From NCBI GenBank assembly GCA_910584875.1, contig CAJUDA010000020.1, positions 1 to 61,593 on the forward strand: 61,593 bases of DNA. Reading direction: 5' to 3'. The position numbers and the translations under genes are program-made. This document shows positions 15,027 to 24,124 of the stretch, one piece after another (position 1 is the stretch's first letter; each line of letters begins with the position of its first letter). The notes under the pieces are model-generated. The model had not been told where the DNA came from. It ran no database searches and saw nothing but the letters and a program-made list of their open reading frames with translations. The stretch comes from an uncultured Eubacterium sp. GTDB taxonomy: Bacteria > Bacillota > Clostridia > Lachnospirales > Lachnospiraceae.

Positions 15027-15963
15027 AGCAGCACCATTCTTTCATGTGTTCAATCTTTACGATCTCAAATCCGTTATCCTTTAATGCGGTATAGACCTCT
15101 TCTTCTTTTGTATCAATGATGCCAGAGGTGATATACAGACCGCCGGGTTTCAGGTGGGGGCGGATGATGCCGGTCAGGGGCACGATCACATCAGCTAATA
15201 TGTTAGCTACGATGATATCGTGTCCGGTGCCGGCATTTTTTTTCAGTTCAGGATTTGTGATCAGATCGCCGTGGAATAGTGAGTAATCCGCTGGGGCGAT
15301 TCGGTTGACTTCCATGTTTTCGGCCGCCACTTTTACTGCTGTTTCATCAATGTCGATGGCAGTAGCGTGTCCGGCGCCGGATTTAAGGGCGGCGATAGAG
15401 AGGATGCCGCTTCCACAGCCCACATCCAGTACGGAATCACCGGGTTTTATGTATTTGTCTAGTGCCTGGATGCACAGCTTGGTCGTTTCATGGGAGCCGG
15501 TGCCGAAGGCAATACCCGGGTCGATCTCGATCAGGATGTCGTCTTCATTTTCTTTTTTGTAGTCTTCCCAGGTCGGTTTGATAACGATGTGGCTGGCAGC
15601 GCGGAATGGTTTAAAAAAGGTTTTCCAGTTATTGATCCAGTCCTTATCCTCTGTCTCAGACAGGGAGACGGTGCCCGCCCCTGTTTCGCAGAATTCCTTT
15701 ACTTCCTGCAGGATATCCTGTACCTGCAGGATCACCCTCTCAGGATCACAGCGGTCAGGTTCCATATAGAAATGAACCTTTGCTGTACTGTCATTGTCTG
15801 CCGGATCCGGCAGGATGTCCACGAACATTTTTTTCTTATCTTCCTCAGAGAGCGGCAGATTGTCCTCAATCTCGATGCCTTCCACTCCGATCTCATCCAG
15901 CATGTAGCTGAGCATATCCACCGCATCCACATGCGTGTCGATGGTAAAACGGATCCATTTCAT
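15013..15963 (-). CDS. prmA: Ribosomal protein L11 methyltransferase
   Basis: A 316-residue SAM-dependent methyltransferase that trimethylates ribosomal protein L11. The N-terminal substrate-recognition domain occupies about 100 residues. The Rossmann domain follows with motif I VLDVGCGSGILSIAALKSG, an acidic IDIDETAV strand end and the PrmA signature IVANILADVI near residue 250. GGGAGGT lies before the ATG. It diverges from recJ across 119 bases. Length and motifs are normal for the family. Confidence 0.93.
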   Translation of the reverse strand: MKWIRFTIDTHVDAVDMLSYMLDEIGVEGIEIEDNLPLSEEDKKKMFVDILPDPADNDSTAKVHFYMEPDRCDPERVILQVQDILQEVKEFCETGAGTVSLSETEDKDWINNWKTFFKPFRAASHIVIKPTWEDYKKENEDDILIEIDPGIAFGTGSHETTKLCIQALDKYIKPGDSVLDVGCGSGILSIAALKSGAGHATAIDIDETAVKVAAENMEVNRIAPADYSLFHGDLITNPELKKNAGTGHDIIVANILADVIVPLTGIIRPHLKPGGLYITSGIIDTKEEEVYTALKDNGFEIVKIEHMKEWCCFIAR

Positions 15964-16082
15964 ATGATTACCTCCCGATCATTACCTTCCGGTTTTTATC
16001 TATTTTATATGGAAATGACAGGAAAGTCAAACTGCTTGCGGAAATGTAGTGAATACTGGTATAATGAGAGAAAAGAAAAAGA

Positions 16083-17864
16083 ATGGATGATACCATGAGA
16101 GAACGATGGATACTGGAGACAAAAAAAGGAGATTTTGACGGACTTGCCAGACAGCTTGGCGTACCACCCCTCGTTGTCCGCTGTATGATCAACCGCGGTG
16201 TAACGGGTGAGGCGGACATGAAATCCTATCTGCAGGGGACGCCGGCGGATCTTTATGATCCGTCCCAGATGAAAGATCTGGACAAGGCAGTACATATATT
16301 GATGCAGGGGAAAAAGCAGAGAAAGAAAGCCGCCATCGCTTCTGATTTTGACTGTGATGGCATCTTCTCCGGCTACCTTTTGTGGCGGGCATTTGAGAGG
16401 ATCGGACTGGACAGCCGCATCTTTACACCGGACCGGGTGCAGGAAGGTTATGGACTGAATGAGCGGATCGTGGATGAGGCGCTGGCGGAGGACCGGAGTA
16501 TACTGATCACCTGCGACAATGGCATTGCGGCAAATGCGCAGGTGGCATATGCAAAAGAGAGGGGGATGACGGTGATCATCACGGATCACCACGAGGTACA
16601 GGAAACACTGCCCCCGGCAGACGTAATCGTAGATCCGAAACAGGAAGGAGAGACGTATCCCTTTGACGGGCTCTGTGGAGCCGGCGTGGCATATAAGCTG
16701 ATCTGTGCCCTCTATGACGCCTGTGGTATCCCGGAACAGGAGAAAGAAGAACTGATCTCATACGTCGCCATCGCCACGGTGGCGGATGTGATGGAACTGA
16801 TCGACGAAAACAGGATTCTTGTCAGGGAAGGGCTGCGCCGTCTGCCGGATACTGATAACCCTGGTCTGCAGGCGCTTCTGAAAGTGCAGGGGATGGAAAA
16901 CCGGGAGATCTCAGCCGGGCACATCGGCTTTGTCATCGGTCCCTGCTTTAATGCGGCGGGGCGGATCGCGACCGTACAGGATTCCTTTGACCTGCTGATG
17001 GAGAGGGATCCGGAAAGGGCGTTGGAGCGTGCCGGGCACCTCCGGCAGATCAACGAAGAGAGAAAACAGATGACAGAGGAGGGAGCAGAACAGGCATATC
17101 AGATGGTGGAGGAGAGGGGACAGGATCTCCCGGATGTCCTGGTCCTGCTGCTTCCCGATACCCACGAGAGCCTGGCGGGGATTATAGCGGGACGGGTGAA
17201 GGAGCGGTATCATCACCCGGTCATCGTATTTACAAGGACAGAAGAGGGGCTTGTAAAAGGATCCGGGCGCTCGGTCGAGGCGTACCATATGTTTCAGGAA
17301 CTGATGAAATGTAAGGATCTGATGATGCGGTTTGGCGGTCATAAGATGGCAGCCGGCATGACGCTGCGGGAGAGTGACCTGCCTGAGCTGGAAAGGCGTC
17401 TCAATGAGAATTCTGCCCTGACCGAAGAGGATTTCTGCCCTGTGGTACATATTGATGCGGCGATGCCGGTAGGCTTTGTGACAGAGCAGCTGATCCGGGA
17501 ATTGTCACGGATGGAGCCGTTTGGCGTGGGCAATCCAAGACCGGTCTTTGCCGAACAGCATTTCCGTATCCTCGCCGGATTCCGGCTTGGCAGGGAAAAA
17601 AACGTACTGAAACTGAGGGTGAAAAATAAGCAGGGAAATACATGTGAGGCGATGCTCTTTCACGGAGTGGATGAGTTTGACCGTTTTGTCATCCGCGAGT
17701 GGAGCGAGGCTGAGTTAAGGCGTATGTATGAGGGCAGGGAGAATCATCTGGATATTGCCTTTACTTATTATCCGTTGGTCAATGAATATCAGGGAATAAG
17801 AAAGATCCAGATCCAGATCGTGGGATACTGCCGGATCGCCAAGACGGCAGAAAGCGACAGGTAA
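16083..17864 (+). CDS. recJ: Single-stranded-DNA-specific exonuclease RecJ
   Basis: A 593-residue 5'-3' exonuclease used in recombination and mismatch repair. DHH-domain motifs are visible: SDFDCDG near residue 85, LITCDNGIA and VIITDHHEV. The DHHA1 part shows FGGHKMAAGM near 420, followed by an OB-like domain containing NPRPVF. The start is either ATG 16083 or ATG 16095; neither has a strong ribosome binding site, and the frame upstream gives no better option. The glycosyltransferase gene follows after 33 bases. Confidence 0.92.
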   Translation: MDDTMRERWILETKKGDFDGLARQLGVPPLVVRCMINRGVTGEADMKSYLQGTPADLYDPSQMKDLDKAVHILMQGKKQRKKAAIASDFDCDGIFSGYLLWRAFERIGLDSRIFTPDRVQEGYGLNERIVDEALAEDRSILITCDNGIAANAQVAYAKERGMTVIITDHHEVQETLPPADVIVDPKQEGETYPFDGLCGAGVAYKLICALYDACGIPEQEKEELISYVAIATVADVMELIDENRILVREGLRRLPDTDNPGLQALLKVQGMENREISAGHIGFVIGPCFNAAGRIATVQDSFDLLMERDPERALERAGHLRQINEERKQMTEEGAEQAYQMVEERGQDLPDVLVLLLPDTHESLAGIIAGRVKERYHHPVIVFTRTEEGLVKGSGRSVEAYHMFQELMKCKDLMMRFGGHKMAAGMTLRESDLPELERRLNENSALTEEDFCPVVHIDAAMPVGFVTEQLIRELSRMEPFGVGNPRPVFAEQHFRILAGFRLGREKNVLKLRVKNKQGNTCEAMLFHGVDEFDRFVIREWSEAELRRMYEGRENHLDIAFTYYPLVNEYQGIRKIQIQIVGYCRIAKTAESDR

Positions 17865-17897
17865 TAATAACAGGAAAACAGAAAGGACAGGATTAGT

Positions 17898-18860
17898 ATG
17901 ATTACGATAAGCTGTTGTATGATCGTTAAAAATGAGGAGAAGATACTGGCGCGCTGTCTGGACAGCATAGCGGATCTGATGGATGAGATCATCATAGTAG
18001 ATACTGGCTCTACCGATGAGACGAAAAAGATCGCGGCGAAATATACGGACAAAATTTATGATTTTACATGGATTGATGATTTTTCGGCAGCGAGGAATTT
18101 TGCTTTTTCCAAGGCGACGATGGCGTATATTTATTCGGCGGATGCCGATGAGGTGGTAAATGAAGAGAACCGGGAGCGGTTCCGTGACCTGAAACAATGT
18201 CTGCTGCCGGAGATCGAGATGGTTCAGATGAAATATGGCAACCAGCTCGCTCACGGGACCGCTTACAATTTTGATGAGGAATACCGCCCGAAGCTCTTTA
18301 AGCGGCTCCGGGAATTTGTCTGGATCGAGCCGGTGCATGAGATGGTGCGCCTGGACCCGGTTGTTTATGACTCCGATATCGTGATCGACCACCGCCCGGA
18401 AAGCAATCATGCGGGCCGGGATTTTGCCGTATTCAGAAAGCAGATACAAAACGGGCGTATGCTGTCAAAACGGCTGCATCATATGTATGCCATGGAGCTG
18501 TATATCTCCGGGGAGGAGCAGGATTTTCTTGACGCTGAGGAATTTTTTACTGCGACGGCACTGGACCCGGAACGGAGCATGGACGAGGTAAAAGAGGCTG
18601 TGTGTATCGTCTGCCGGGCAGCGAGACTGCGGGACGACAGCCATACTCTGCTGAAAATGTCCCTGAAAGATCTGCTCAGCGAGGGGTCTGCGGAGATGTG
18701 CTGGGAATTGGGAGAGTATTTTTTTGGCAAAGGAGATTATGAAGAGGCTGCCATGTGGTACTACAATGCGGCTCATGAGACCCAGAGTATCCTCAATATC
18801 CATACCTCGACAGACTGGCCGGAGCAGCGGCTGGAGGAATGCAGCAGGAAAAGTAAGTGA
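17898..18860 (+). CDS. Family 2 glycosyltransferase with helical C-terminus
   Basis: A 320-residue enzyme with a GT-A domain: CCMIVKNEEKILARCLDSI at the N-terminus, IIIVDTGSTDET, and a DADE metal-binding motif (YSADADEVV) near 83. WIEPVHEMV is typical of the SunS-like/TPR-associated GT2 group. The C-terminal 130 residues are helical and TPR-like. No membrane segment. AAAGGACAGG precedes the ATG. Acceptor and sugar are unknown; protein or small-molecule glycosylation is possible. Confidence 0.82.
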   Translation: MITISCCMIVKNEEKILARCLDSIADLMDEIIIVDTGSTDETKKIAAKYTDKIYDFTWIDDFSAARNFAFSKATMAYIYSADADEVVNEENRERFRDLKQCLLPEIEMVQMKYGNQLAHGTAYNFDEEYRPKLFKRLREFVWIEPVHEMVRLDPVVYDSDIVIDHRPESNHAGRDFAVFRKQIQNGRMLSKRLHHMYAMELYISGEEQDFLDAEEFFTATALDPERSMDEVKEAVCIVCRAARLRDDSHTLLKMSLKDLLSEGSAEMCWELGEYFFGKGDYEEAAMWYYNAAHETQSILNIHTSTDWPEQRLEECSRKSK

Positions 18861-18878
18861 CTGATGCATGGTCCGGGT

Positions 18879-19001
18879 GCAGACATCTCAGACAATGCTC
18901 GGGCGGCGTATTTGCAAAGGAAGGAAACAATAATTTTTCGGGGAGTGACATAGGACATGATCTGGTATGATATCCGCCACCCTGTTATAGAGTCGGGCAA
19001 A
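18879..19001 (+). repeat. Diverged copy of the 35-kb palindrome arm (dispersed repeat)
   Basis: The first about 80 bases (gcagaca.ctcagacaa.gctcggg.ggc..atttgcaaagga, then atttttcggg.agtg) match the reverse complement of 34915-34998 at roughly four in five positions, by eye. The rest is more diverged but keeps atatc.gcc and gttat near its end. It lies between the glycosyltransferase and the purA promoter and contains no gene. Confidence 0.65.
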
Positions 19002-19047
19002 GTGTCTCCTGCTATTATTTCCTGCTCCCTGCCGCGTCAGAAAAAAG

Positions 19048-19076
19048 TTGAATAATGTGCGGCGGTCGTGTATAAT
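19048..19076 (+). promoter_or_regulatory. Sigma-A promoter of purA
   Basis: TTGAAT and a perfect TATAAT are 17 bases apart, 66 bases before the purA start. The leader contains a hairpin (agtcct gtctgat aggact, 19106-19124) immediately upstream of the ribosome binding site. No purine riboswitch or PurR box is recognisable. Confidence 0.75.
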
Positions 19077-19141
19077 AAAGCCGTATGTGTTTCAAAAAAT
19101 CTGTCAGTCCTGTCTGATAGGACTTATAAGGAGGAATGGTT

Positions 19142-20416
19142 ATGGTATCAGCTGTTGTAGGAGCCAACTGGGGCGATGAGGGAAAAGGGAAGATCACGGA
19201 TATGTTAAGTGAAGAATCCGATATCATCGTGCGTTTTCAGGGTGGCAGCAATGCGGGACATACGATCGTCAATGATTATGGTAAGTTTGCTCTCCATATT
19301 CTGCCGTCCGGTGTGTTCTGTGATCATACCATTTGTGTGATCGGTAACGGGGTGGCTTTGAATATTCCAGACCTGTTCAGGGAGATCGGAGAGATCGTGG
19401 ACCGGGGAGTTCCGATGCCGAAGATCCGGGTGAGTGACCGTGCACAGATTGTTATGCCCTACCATGTACTGTTTGACCAGTATGAGGAGGAACGTCTGGG
19501 AGGGAAATCCTTTGGATCTACCAAATCCGGTATCGCACCATTCTATTCCGATAAATATGCCAAGACTGGTATCCAGGTTTCGGAACTGTTTGATGAGGAA
19601 TCCCTGAGAGAAAAGCTGGAGGGGATCTGCGAAAAGAAAAATATAATGCTGGAACATCTGTATCATAAACCGCTTCTGGATGTGGAAGAGCTGATGAAAA
19701 CACTCAGGGAATACCGTGATATGGTAGAACCATATGTCTGTGATGTGTCTGCCTTCCTGTATGAGGCAAGGCAGCAGGGCAAACGGATCCTGCTAGAGGG
19801 ACAGCTCGGATCGCTGAAGGATCCGGATCATGGTATTTATCCCATGGTTACGTCCTCTTCCACCCTGGCAGGCTACGGCGCGATCGGCGCGGGGATCCCG
19901 CCTTATGAGATCAAGAGGATCGTCACGGTCGTAAAGGCGTATTCGAGCGCTGTGGGTGCGGGAGAGTTTGTCAGCGAGATCTTCGGTGAAGAAGCAGATG
20001 AACTGAGACGCCGGGGCGGAGACGGTGGAGAGTTTGGCGCCACAACAGGGCGTCCGCGCCGTATGGGATGGTTTGATGCTGTGGCGAGCCGTTACGGATG
20101 CCGTATACAGGGAGCGACGGAGGTGGCACTGACCGTGCTGGATGTCCTGGGATATCTGGATGAGCTGCCGGTGTGTGTCGGCTATGAGATTGATGGCAAG
20201 ATCACAAAAGATTTCCCGGCGACAAGGGAATTGAAGAAGGCGAAGCCGGTCTATGAGATCCTGCCGGGCTGGAAGTCCGAGATCCGGGGGATCACAGAGT
20301 ATGAGCAACTGCCGGAAAACTGCCGTAAGTACATCGAGTTTATTGAAAAAGAACTGGGAGTGCCGGTAAAGATGGTATCCAACGGACCGGGACGACATGA
20401 GATCATCTATCGCTGA
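19142..20416 (+). CDS. purA: Adenylosuccinate synthetase
   Basis: A 424-residue enzyme joining IMP and aspartate with GTP hydrolysis, the first step from IMP to AMP. It shows the P-loop GANWGDEGKGK at residues 8-18, GGSNAGHT, the LLEGQLGSLKDPDHGIYP segment and the GEFVSEIFGEE region. The last corresponds to the GPFPTEL segment of standard enzymes, so it is a somewhat divergent subfamily. ATG 19142 is preferred over 19136 because AAGGAGG sits seven bases upstream. It is monocistronic, between its own promoter and a terminator. Confidence 0.93.
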   Translation: MVSAVVGANWGDEGKGKITDMLSEESDIIVRFQGGSNAGHTIVNDYGKFALHILPSGVFCDHTICVIGNGVALNIPDLFREIGEIVDRGVPMPKIRVSDRAQIVMPYHVLFDQYEEERLGGKSFGSTKSGIAPFYSDKYAKTGIQVSELFDEESLREKLEGICEKKNIMLEHLYHKPLLDVEELMKTLREYRDMVEPYVCDVSAFLYEARQQGKRILLEGQLGSLKDPDHGIYPMVTSSSTLAGYGAIGAGIPPYEIKRIVTVVKAYSSAVGAGEFVSEIFGEEADELRRRGGDGGEFGATTGRPRRMGWFDAVASRYGCRIQGATEVALTVLDVLGYLDELPVCVGYEIDGKITKDFPATRELKKAKPVYEILPGWKSEIRGITEYEQLPENCRKYIEFIEKELGVPVKMVSNGPGRHEIIYR

Positions 20417-20449
20417 TAAGAAGTATTCAGTCACATATATATAAGTTTT

Positions 20450-20505
20450 AAATCCCCATAAACGCAGATAATAATAGATAACGATCTGGTTTATGGGGAT
20501 TTCTT
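20450..20505. terminator. Terminator after purA
   Basis: A perfect 14-bp stem (aaatccccataaac / gtttatggggattt) with a 25-base loop, followed by a short T-rich tail (ttcttt). It separates purA from the two-component system. Confidence 0.75.
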
Positions 20506-20570
20506 TGTAAACTACAAAAGAAATACATATCAGTCTGTTATGATAGGACATAAGAAGGAGGACGGGAAGC

Positions 20571-21287
20571 ATGATTCGGATTTTACTGGCAGAGGATAAC
20601 GATAGTCTGCGGGAACTGGTACATGATTATCTGGTGAGAAATGGATTTGAGGTGGAGGCAAAGGCGGACGGTTTATCGGCGTGGGAGGCAATGCAGGAGA
20701 TGGATTTTCAACTGGTTCTTCTGGATATCATGATGCCGGAGATGGATGGCTTTGAACTCTGCCGGAGAATACGGGAAAAAGAAAATGTGCCAATCCTGTT
20801 TCTGACAGCACGTGTGCAGGAAGAGGACCAGCTGAGGGGATACCGGCTGGGGGCAGATGATTATATTATGAAGCCGTTTTCGCTTCCGGTCCTTCTGGCA
20901 AAATGCAGGGTGATCCTGGAGAGAATGAACTATACAGGCGAATGGCTGGAGGCAGGGGCGATCCGGCTGTCGCCGGGAACGCATTGCCTGTCAGTGGGTG
21001 GGGATCAGGTTGAACTGCAGACACTGGATTTTCAGCTGCTGCAATATTTTATGCAGAATCAGGGACGGGCGCTTTCCAGGGAACAGATTCTTGTGTAAGT
21101 GTGGGGGTTTGACTATGAGGGAAGTGAGCGTTCTGTGGACACACATGTAAAAAATCTGCGGAAGGCATTGGGGAGATATGGAAAGTATATACGGACGATC
21201 GTGAAAGTAGGGTACGTATTTGAGACAGGAGGGGAGAACTTTGAGACAGAAACTTTGGAAGAGCGTCAGACTGGTGGCAGGTGCTGA
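20571..21287 (+). pseudogene. OmpR-type response regulator interrupted by an in-frame TAA
   Basis: The receiver domain is intact: acidic pocket ED in ILLAEDNDS, phospho-acceptor Asp in LLDIMMPEMDG, Thr in FLTARV and Lys in YIMKPF. The winged-helix output domain starts normally (LSREQILV) but meets TAA at 21096-21098. The same frame then continues with VWGFDYEGSERSVDTHVKNL and KVGYVFE, which is the rest of a normal OmpR domain. A single base change would explain it. The product would be a 175-residue receiver with a broken DNA-binding domain unless the stop is read through. AGGAGG precedes the start. The last codons overlap the sensor kinase gene. Confidence 0.85.
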
Positions 21288-22875
21288 GGCTATTATGATC
21301 TTTTTCATGATTTTTATGGGGGTTATGGCATTCCGCCTGGAACTGGAAAGAGAGCGGTCAGAATATGAAATGTTTATGCAGGATGTCATGAACTGGGAGT
21401 ATGATATGAAGAGACAGAATATGGAGCCATATAAGTATTATATTTATGATATACTGAATACAGCACGTAACGGCAGACAGTATGGCGTGGCGATGAGGCT
21501 GATGGACCGTTATGGCGAGACAATATCGGAGACAAAGGGGATGAATCAGATATTATTGTGGGAATCTGATGTCCTGAAAAAGAATGAGTTGCTGCAGCTG
21601 GACGAGTATTTTTCAGAGGAAGCGATCGATCAGATGATTTCCCGCTATTATGAATATAATAACGATGACGACGAATCATCGGGACGGATGGAGATACAGA
21701 AAATACAGGGGTATTATGATAATGATGACAGGTTTGTGCCGGTAGAGATTGTTTTGGGAGATAAAACCAGGAGAACGGAGACATATTCCATGACGAATGA
21801 AGAAGCAAAACAAAGAATTGGTGCAGGCCGGCTGTTTTGGCGTTTTGCTAAAAATACCGGATACGGATATACAAGGGGATTGGCAGAAACAGCAAATGAA
21901 TATGGACTGATCTATGCTTCTTTTAATGGGGCGGAGCGGACCTGTAATAAAAGGGCATTGGATAAATTGGATGCAGAAGAGGTTGCCTATGGGGGGACCC
22001 AGATCATGCCGGGAGTGGAAATTTATGAGAGTCCGCTGAAGGTCCTGGATGGGAGAAGTGAGATCCAGTCTTACCGGTTATCGTTTTATGCAGACCTCAC
22101 CTCGATCACTCTGCACTCCTATGCATTCCGCAAAGATCTTATTTTGATCATTTTGTTTTGCCAGCTGGCGGGTACTGTGATCACGGCCAGCGTGATCTTA
22201 TCAAATAAGCGCAAATTTCGACTGCAGCAGATGCAGAATACATTTATCAATGCAATGGCACATGAAATGAAGACGCCTGCAGCAGTTATGAAAAGCGGCA
22301 TTGAATGCATCCGTGAGAAAATTAACCCGGAGAAGCAGGACCATTATATGGAACTGATCAGCAGGGAAGCGGATCATATGAGTGAGCTTCTGAATGCCAT
22401 GCTGCTTTATACGAAGGTTGCAGACACAGGATATCATCTGAAAAAAGAACGTGTGTGCATGTCTGGGATCTGTGAGAAGATCAGGGATCATTATCAGACA
22501 ATGTTCAATGATAAACAGATTATGTTTGAAATAGATGAGCAGGCTCCTTTTTGGATAACGGGGGATCCGTATCTCTTAGAGATGGTTGTGGATAATTTTT
22601 TCTCCAATGCCGTGCGGCATTGTCCGCACGGGGAAAAGATACGGCTGACCATCTGTCAGAGTTCCCTTTCAATATTTAATGCCGGAGTTCATATACCCGG
22701 CGGGGAGCAGGAGCGGATCTGGGAGCCGCTTTACCAGGTGGACAAAGCCCGTTCCGGTGATAATTCCTCCTCCGGAATGGGGCTTGCCATCAGTTCACAG
22801 ATCCTGAAACTCCATCATATGAAATATGGTGTGAGAAATGTGCAGGATGGTGTGGAGTTCTTTTTTGGATTATAA
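21241..22875 (+). CDS. Sensor histidine kinase, partner of the broken regulator
   Basis: A 544-residue membrane kinase starting at TTG 21241, chosen because AGGAGGGGA lies six bases upstream. The first membrane helix is IMIFFMIFMGVMAF. An outside sensing domain of about 270 residues is rich in Tyr, Asp and Glu. The second helix is ILIILFCQLAGTVITASVIL. The H-box is FINAMAHEMKTP with the phospho-His. The ATPase domain has the N-box DNFFSNAVRH, a degenerate G1 region and GMGLAIS. It overlaps the regulator gene, so the pair is one operon. With the regulator truncated, its output is in doubt. Confidence 0.85.
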   Translation: MRQKLWKSVRLVAGAEAIMIFFMIFMGVMAFRLELERERSEYEMFMQDVMNWEYDMKRQNMEPYKYYIYDILNTARNGRQYGVAMRLMDRYGETISETKGMNQILLWESDVLKKNELLQLDEYFSEEAIDQMISRYYEYNNDDDESSGRMEIQKIQGYYDNDDRFVPVEIVLGDKTRRTETYSMTNEEAKQRIGAGRLFWRFAKNTGYGYTRGLAETANEYGLIYASFNGAERTCNKRALDKLDAEEVAYGGTQIMPGVEIYESPLKVLDGRSEIQSYRLSFYADLTSITLHSYAFRKDLILIILFCQLAGTVITASVILSNKRKFRLQQMQNTFINAMAHEMKTPAAVMKSGIECIREKINPEKQDHYMELISREADHMSELLNAMLLYTKVADTGYHLKKERVCMSGICEKIRDHYQTMFNDKQIMFEIDEQAPFWITGDPYLLEMVVDNFFSNAVRHCPHGEKIRLTICQSSLSIFNAGVHIPGGEQERIWEPLYQVDKARSGDNSSSGMGLAISSQILKLHHMKYGVRNVQDGVEFFFGL

Positions 22876-23958
22876 TTCAGTCAGCACTTTTAAAAGCCTT
22901 TCATTTTGTTCTGGCAGCATAAAGCACATCCGAAAGTATTTATTATTCAGGAAGGGAAAGGTGGAGCAGTCGCGTACCATAAGATTGTGACGGATCGCTG
23001 CATCAAATACATCCTCTGAGGTGATGTGGTCATTGAGTATTTTCACGAGTACGAAATTGGCATGGGCATGAAAGGTTTTGTAATTGTCATCGGCATCCAG
23101 TTTCTGGCAGACAAGCCTGCGCTGGGTGCTGATGAGCTGTCTTGTCTCTGAGATATATTCTTCATCCTGAAACATGATCTCTCCGGCGATGGCTGCCAGG
23201 GAGTTGATGCTCCAGGGATTTTTTTTCTGGTCGATCTCTTTTCTCAGATCATGGTTTCCACAGACCGCATAACCAAGCCGGAGTCCCGGGGCGGCAAAAA
23301 ATTTGGAAATTCCCCGAAGGATAATAATATTGTTATAAAATTCAGTCAGCGGGACCGCCGTGACTTCTTCCGGATCCTCTGTAAATTCCACATAGGTTTC
23401 ATCCACCAGTACCGTAATGGATTTGCGCTTGCAGTAATCCAGAATCTCTCTCATCTGTCCTCTTTTTATCACAGATGAGGTCGGGTTATTGGGATTGCAG
23501 AGGATCAGCAGGTCCACATCATGGGAAAGTTCTTCGGTGAGGGAAGCGGTATCCAGTTCAAACTCACCGGCTTCTGTCAGACTGAAATAATGGGAGCGTC
23601 CGCCTCCCATGGAGACTTCTCTTTCATATTCTGAATAAGTGGGGCCTACGATCAGCGCCTTGCGGGGGTGGGCGATCTGGATAAAGAGTGAGATCAGTTC
23701 TGTAGAACCGTTTCCCACGATGATATTACGGTAATCGGTATGCACATAGTCGCCGATGCATTTGCGCAGAGAGGTATATTCCCGGTCTGGGTAGGTTGTG
23801 ATGGCATCAATATGACTGGTCAGTGTTTCCCGCAGACGGTAAGAAACCCCCAGAGGGTTTACATTGGCAGAAAAGCTGATGATGTCTTCTTTTTTTATCC
23901 CGTATACCTGCGCGATTTTCTCCAGATCACTGCCGTGAAAATGATCTTTTGGTTTCAT
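22870..23958 (-). CDS. PLP-dependent aminotransferase, CobD/HisC-like
   Basis: A 362-residue fold-type I PLP enzyme. The N-terminus HGSDLEKIAQVYG ... SFSANVNPLG resembles threonine-phosphate decarboxylase (CobD). NGSTELI, CNPNNPTS, DETYVEF and the Schiff-base lysine in RGISKFFAAPGLRLGY are all present. ATG 23958 is chosen over 24000 because AAAGGAG precedes it. CobD makes aminopropanol phosphate for cobalamin, and HisC makes histidinol phosphate; the start pattern favours CobD, but no cobalamin or histidine genes are nearby, so the substrate stays open. It overlaps the kinase 3' end by 6 bases, convergent. Confidence 0.78.
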   Translation of the reverse strand: MKPKDHFHGSDLEKIAQVYGIKKEDIISFSANVNPLGVSYRLRETLTSHIDAITTYPDREYTSLRKCIGDYVHTDYRNIIVGNGSTELISLFIQIAHPRKALIVGPTYSEYEREVSMGGGRSHYFSLTEAGEFELDTASLTEELSHDVDLLILCNPNNPTSSVIKRGQMREILDYCKRKSITVLVDETYVEFTEDPEEVTAVPLTEFYNNIIILRGISKFFAAPGLRLGYAVCGNHDLRKEIDQKKNPWSINSLAAIAGEIMFQDEEYISETRQLISTQRRLVCQKLDADDNYKTFHAHANFVLVKILNDHITSEDVFDAAIRHNLMVRDCSTFPFLNNKYFRMCFMLPEQNERLLKVLTEL

Positions 23959-24049
23959 GCTGCAAAACTCCTTTCTCGATTGGACTGTCTTCTCTACCAC
24001 ACATTATAGTTTGCGGAGGGGGATTCGTCAAATGGAATAAAATAAACTG

Positions 24050-24078
24050 TTCCATAATAGCTGAAAAAATGGTATACT
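24050..24078 (+). promoter_or_regulatory. Promoter of the four-gene DUF5717-type operon
   Basis: TATACT (24073-24078) is a good -10. A weak -35, TTCCAT, lies 17 bases upstream. It is 46 bases before the first start codon and diverges from the aminotransferase gene. Confidence 0.5.
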
Positions 24079-24124
24079 ATAGAATTGAGAGAAAAATACG
24101 TGAAAGAATAAGGTGAGACTGCAC

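Noticed and set aside
15490..16098. 202-codon plus-strand ORF across prmA
   Set aside because: Antisense to a well-supported methyltransferase gene with all motifs in frame.
19077..19141. Purine riboswitch in the purA leader
   Set aside because: The leader is too short and has a single small hairpin; no three-way junction core is visible.
22870..23958. Cobalamin biosynthesis cluster
   Set aside because: Only one CobD-like aminotransferase is present; neighbours are unrelated.
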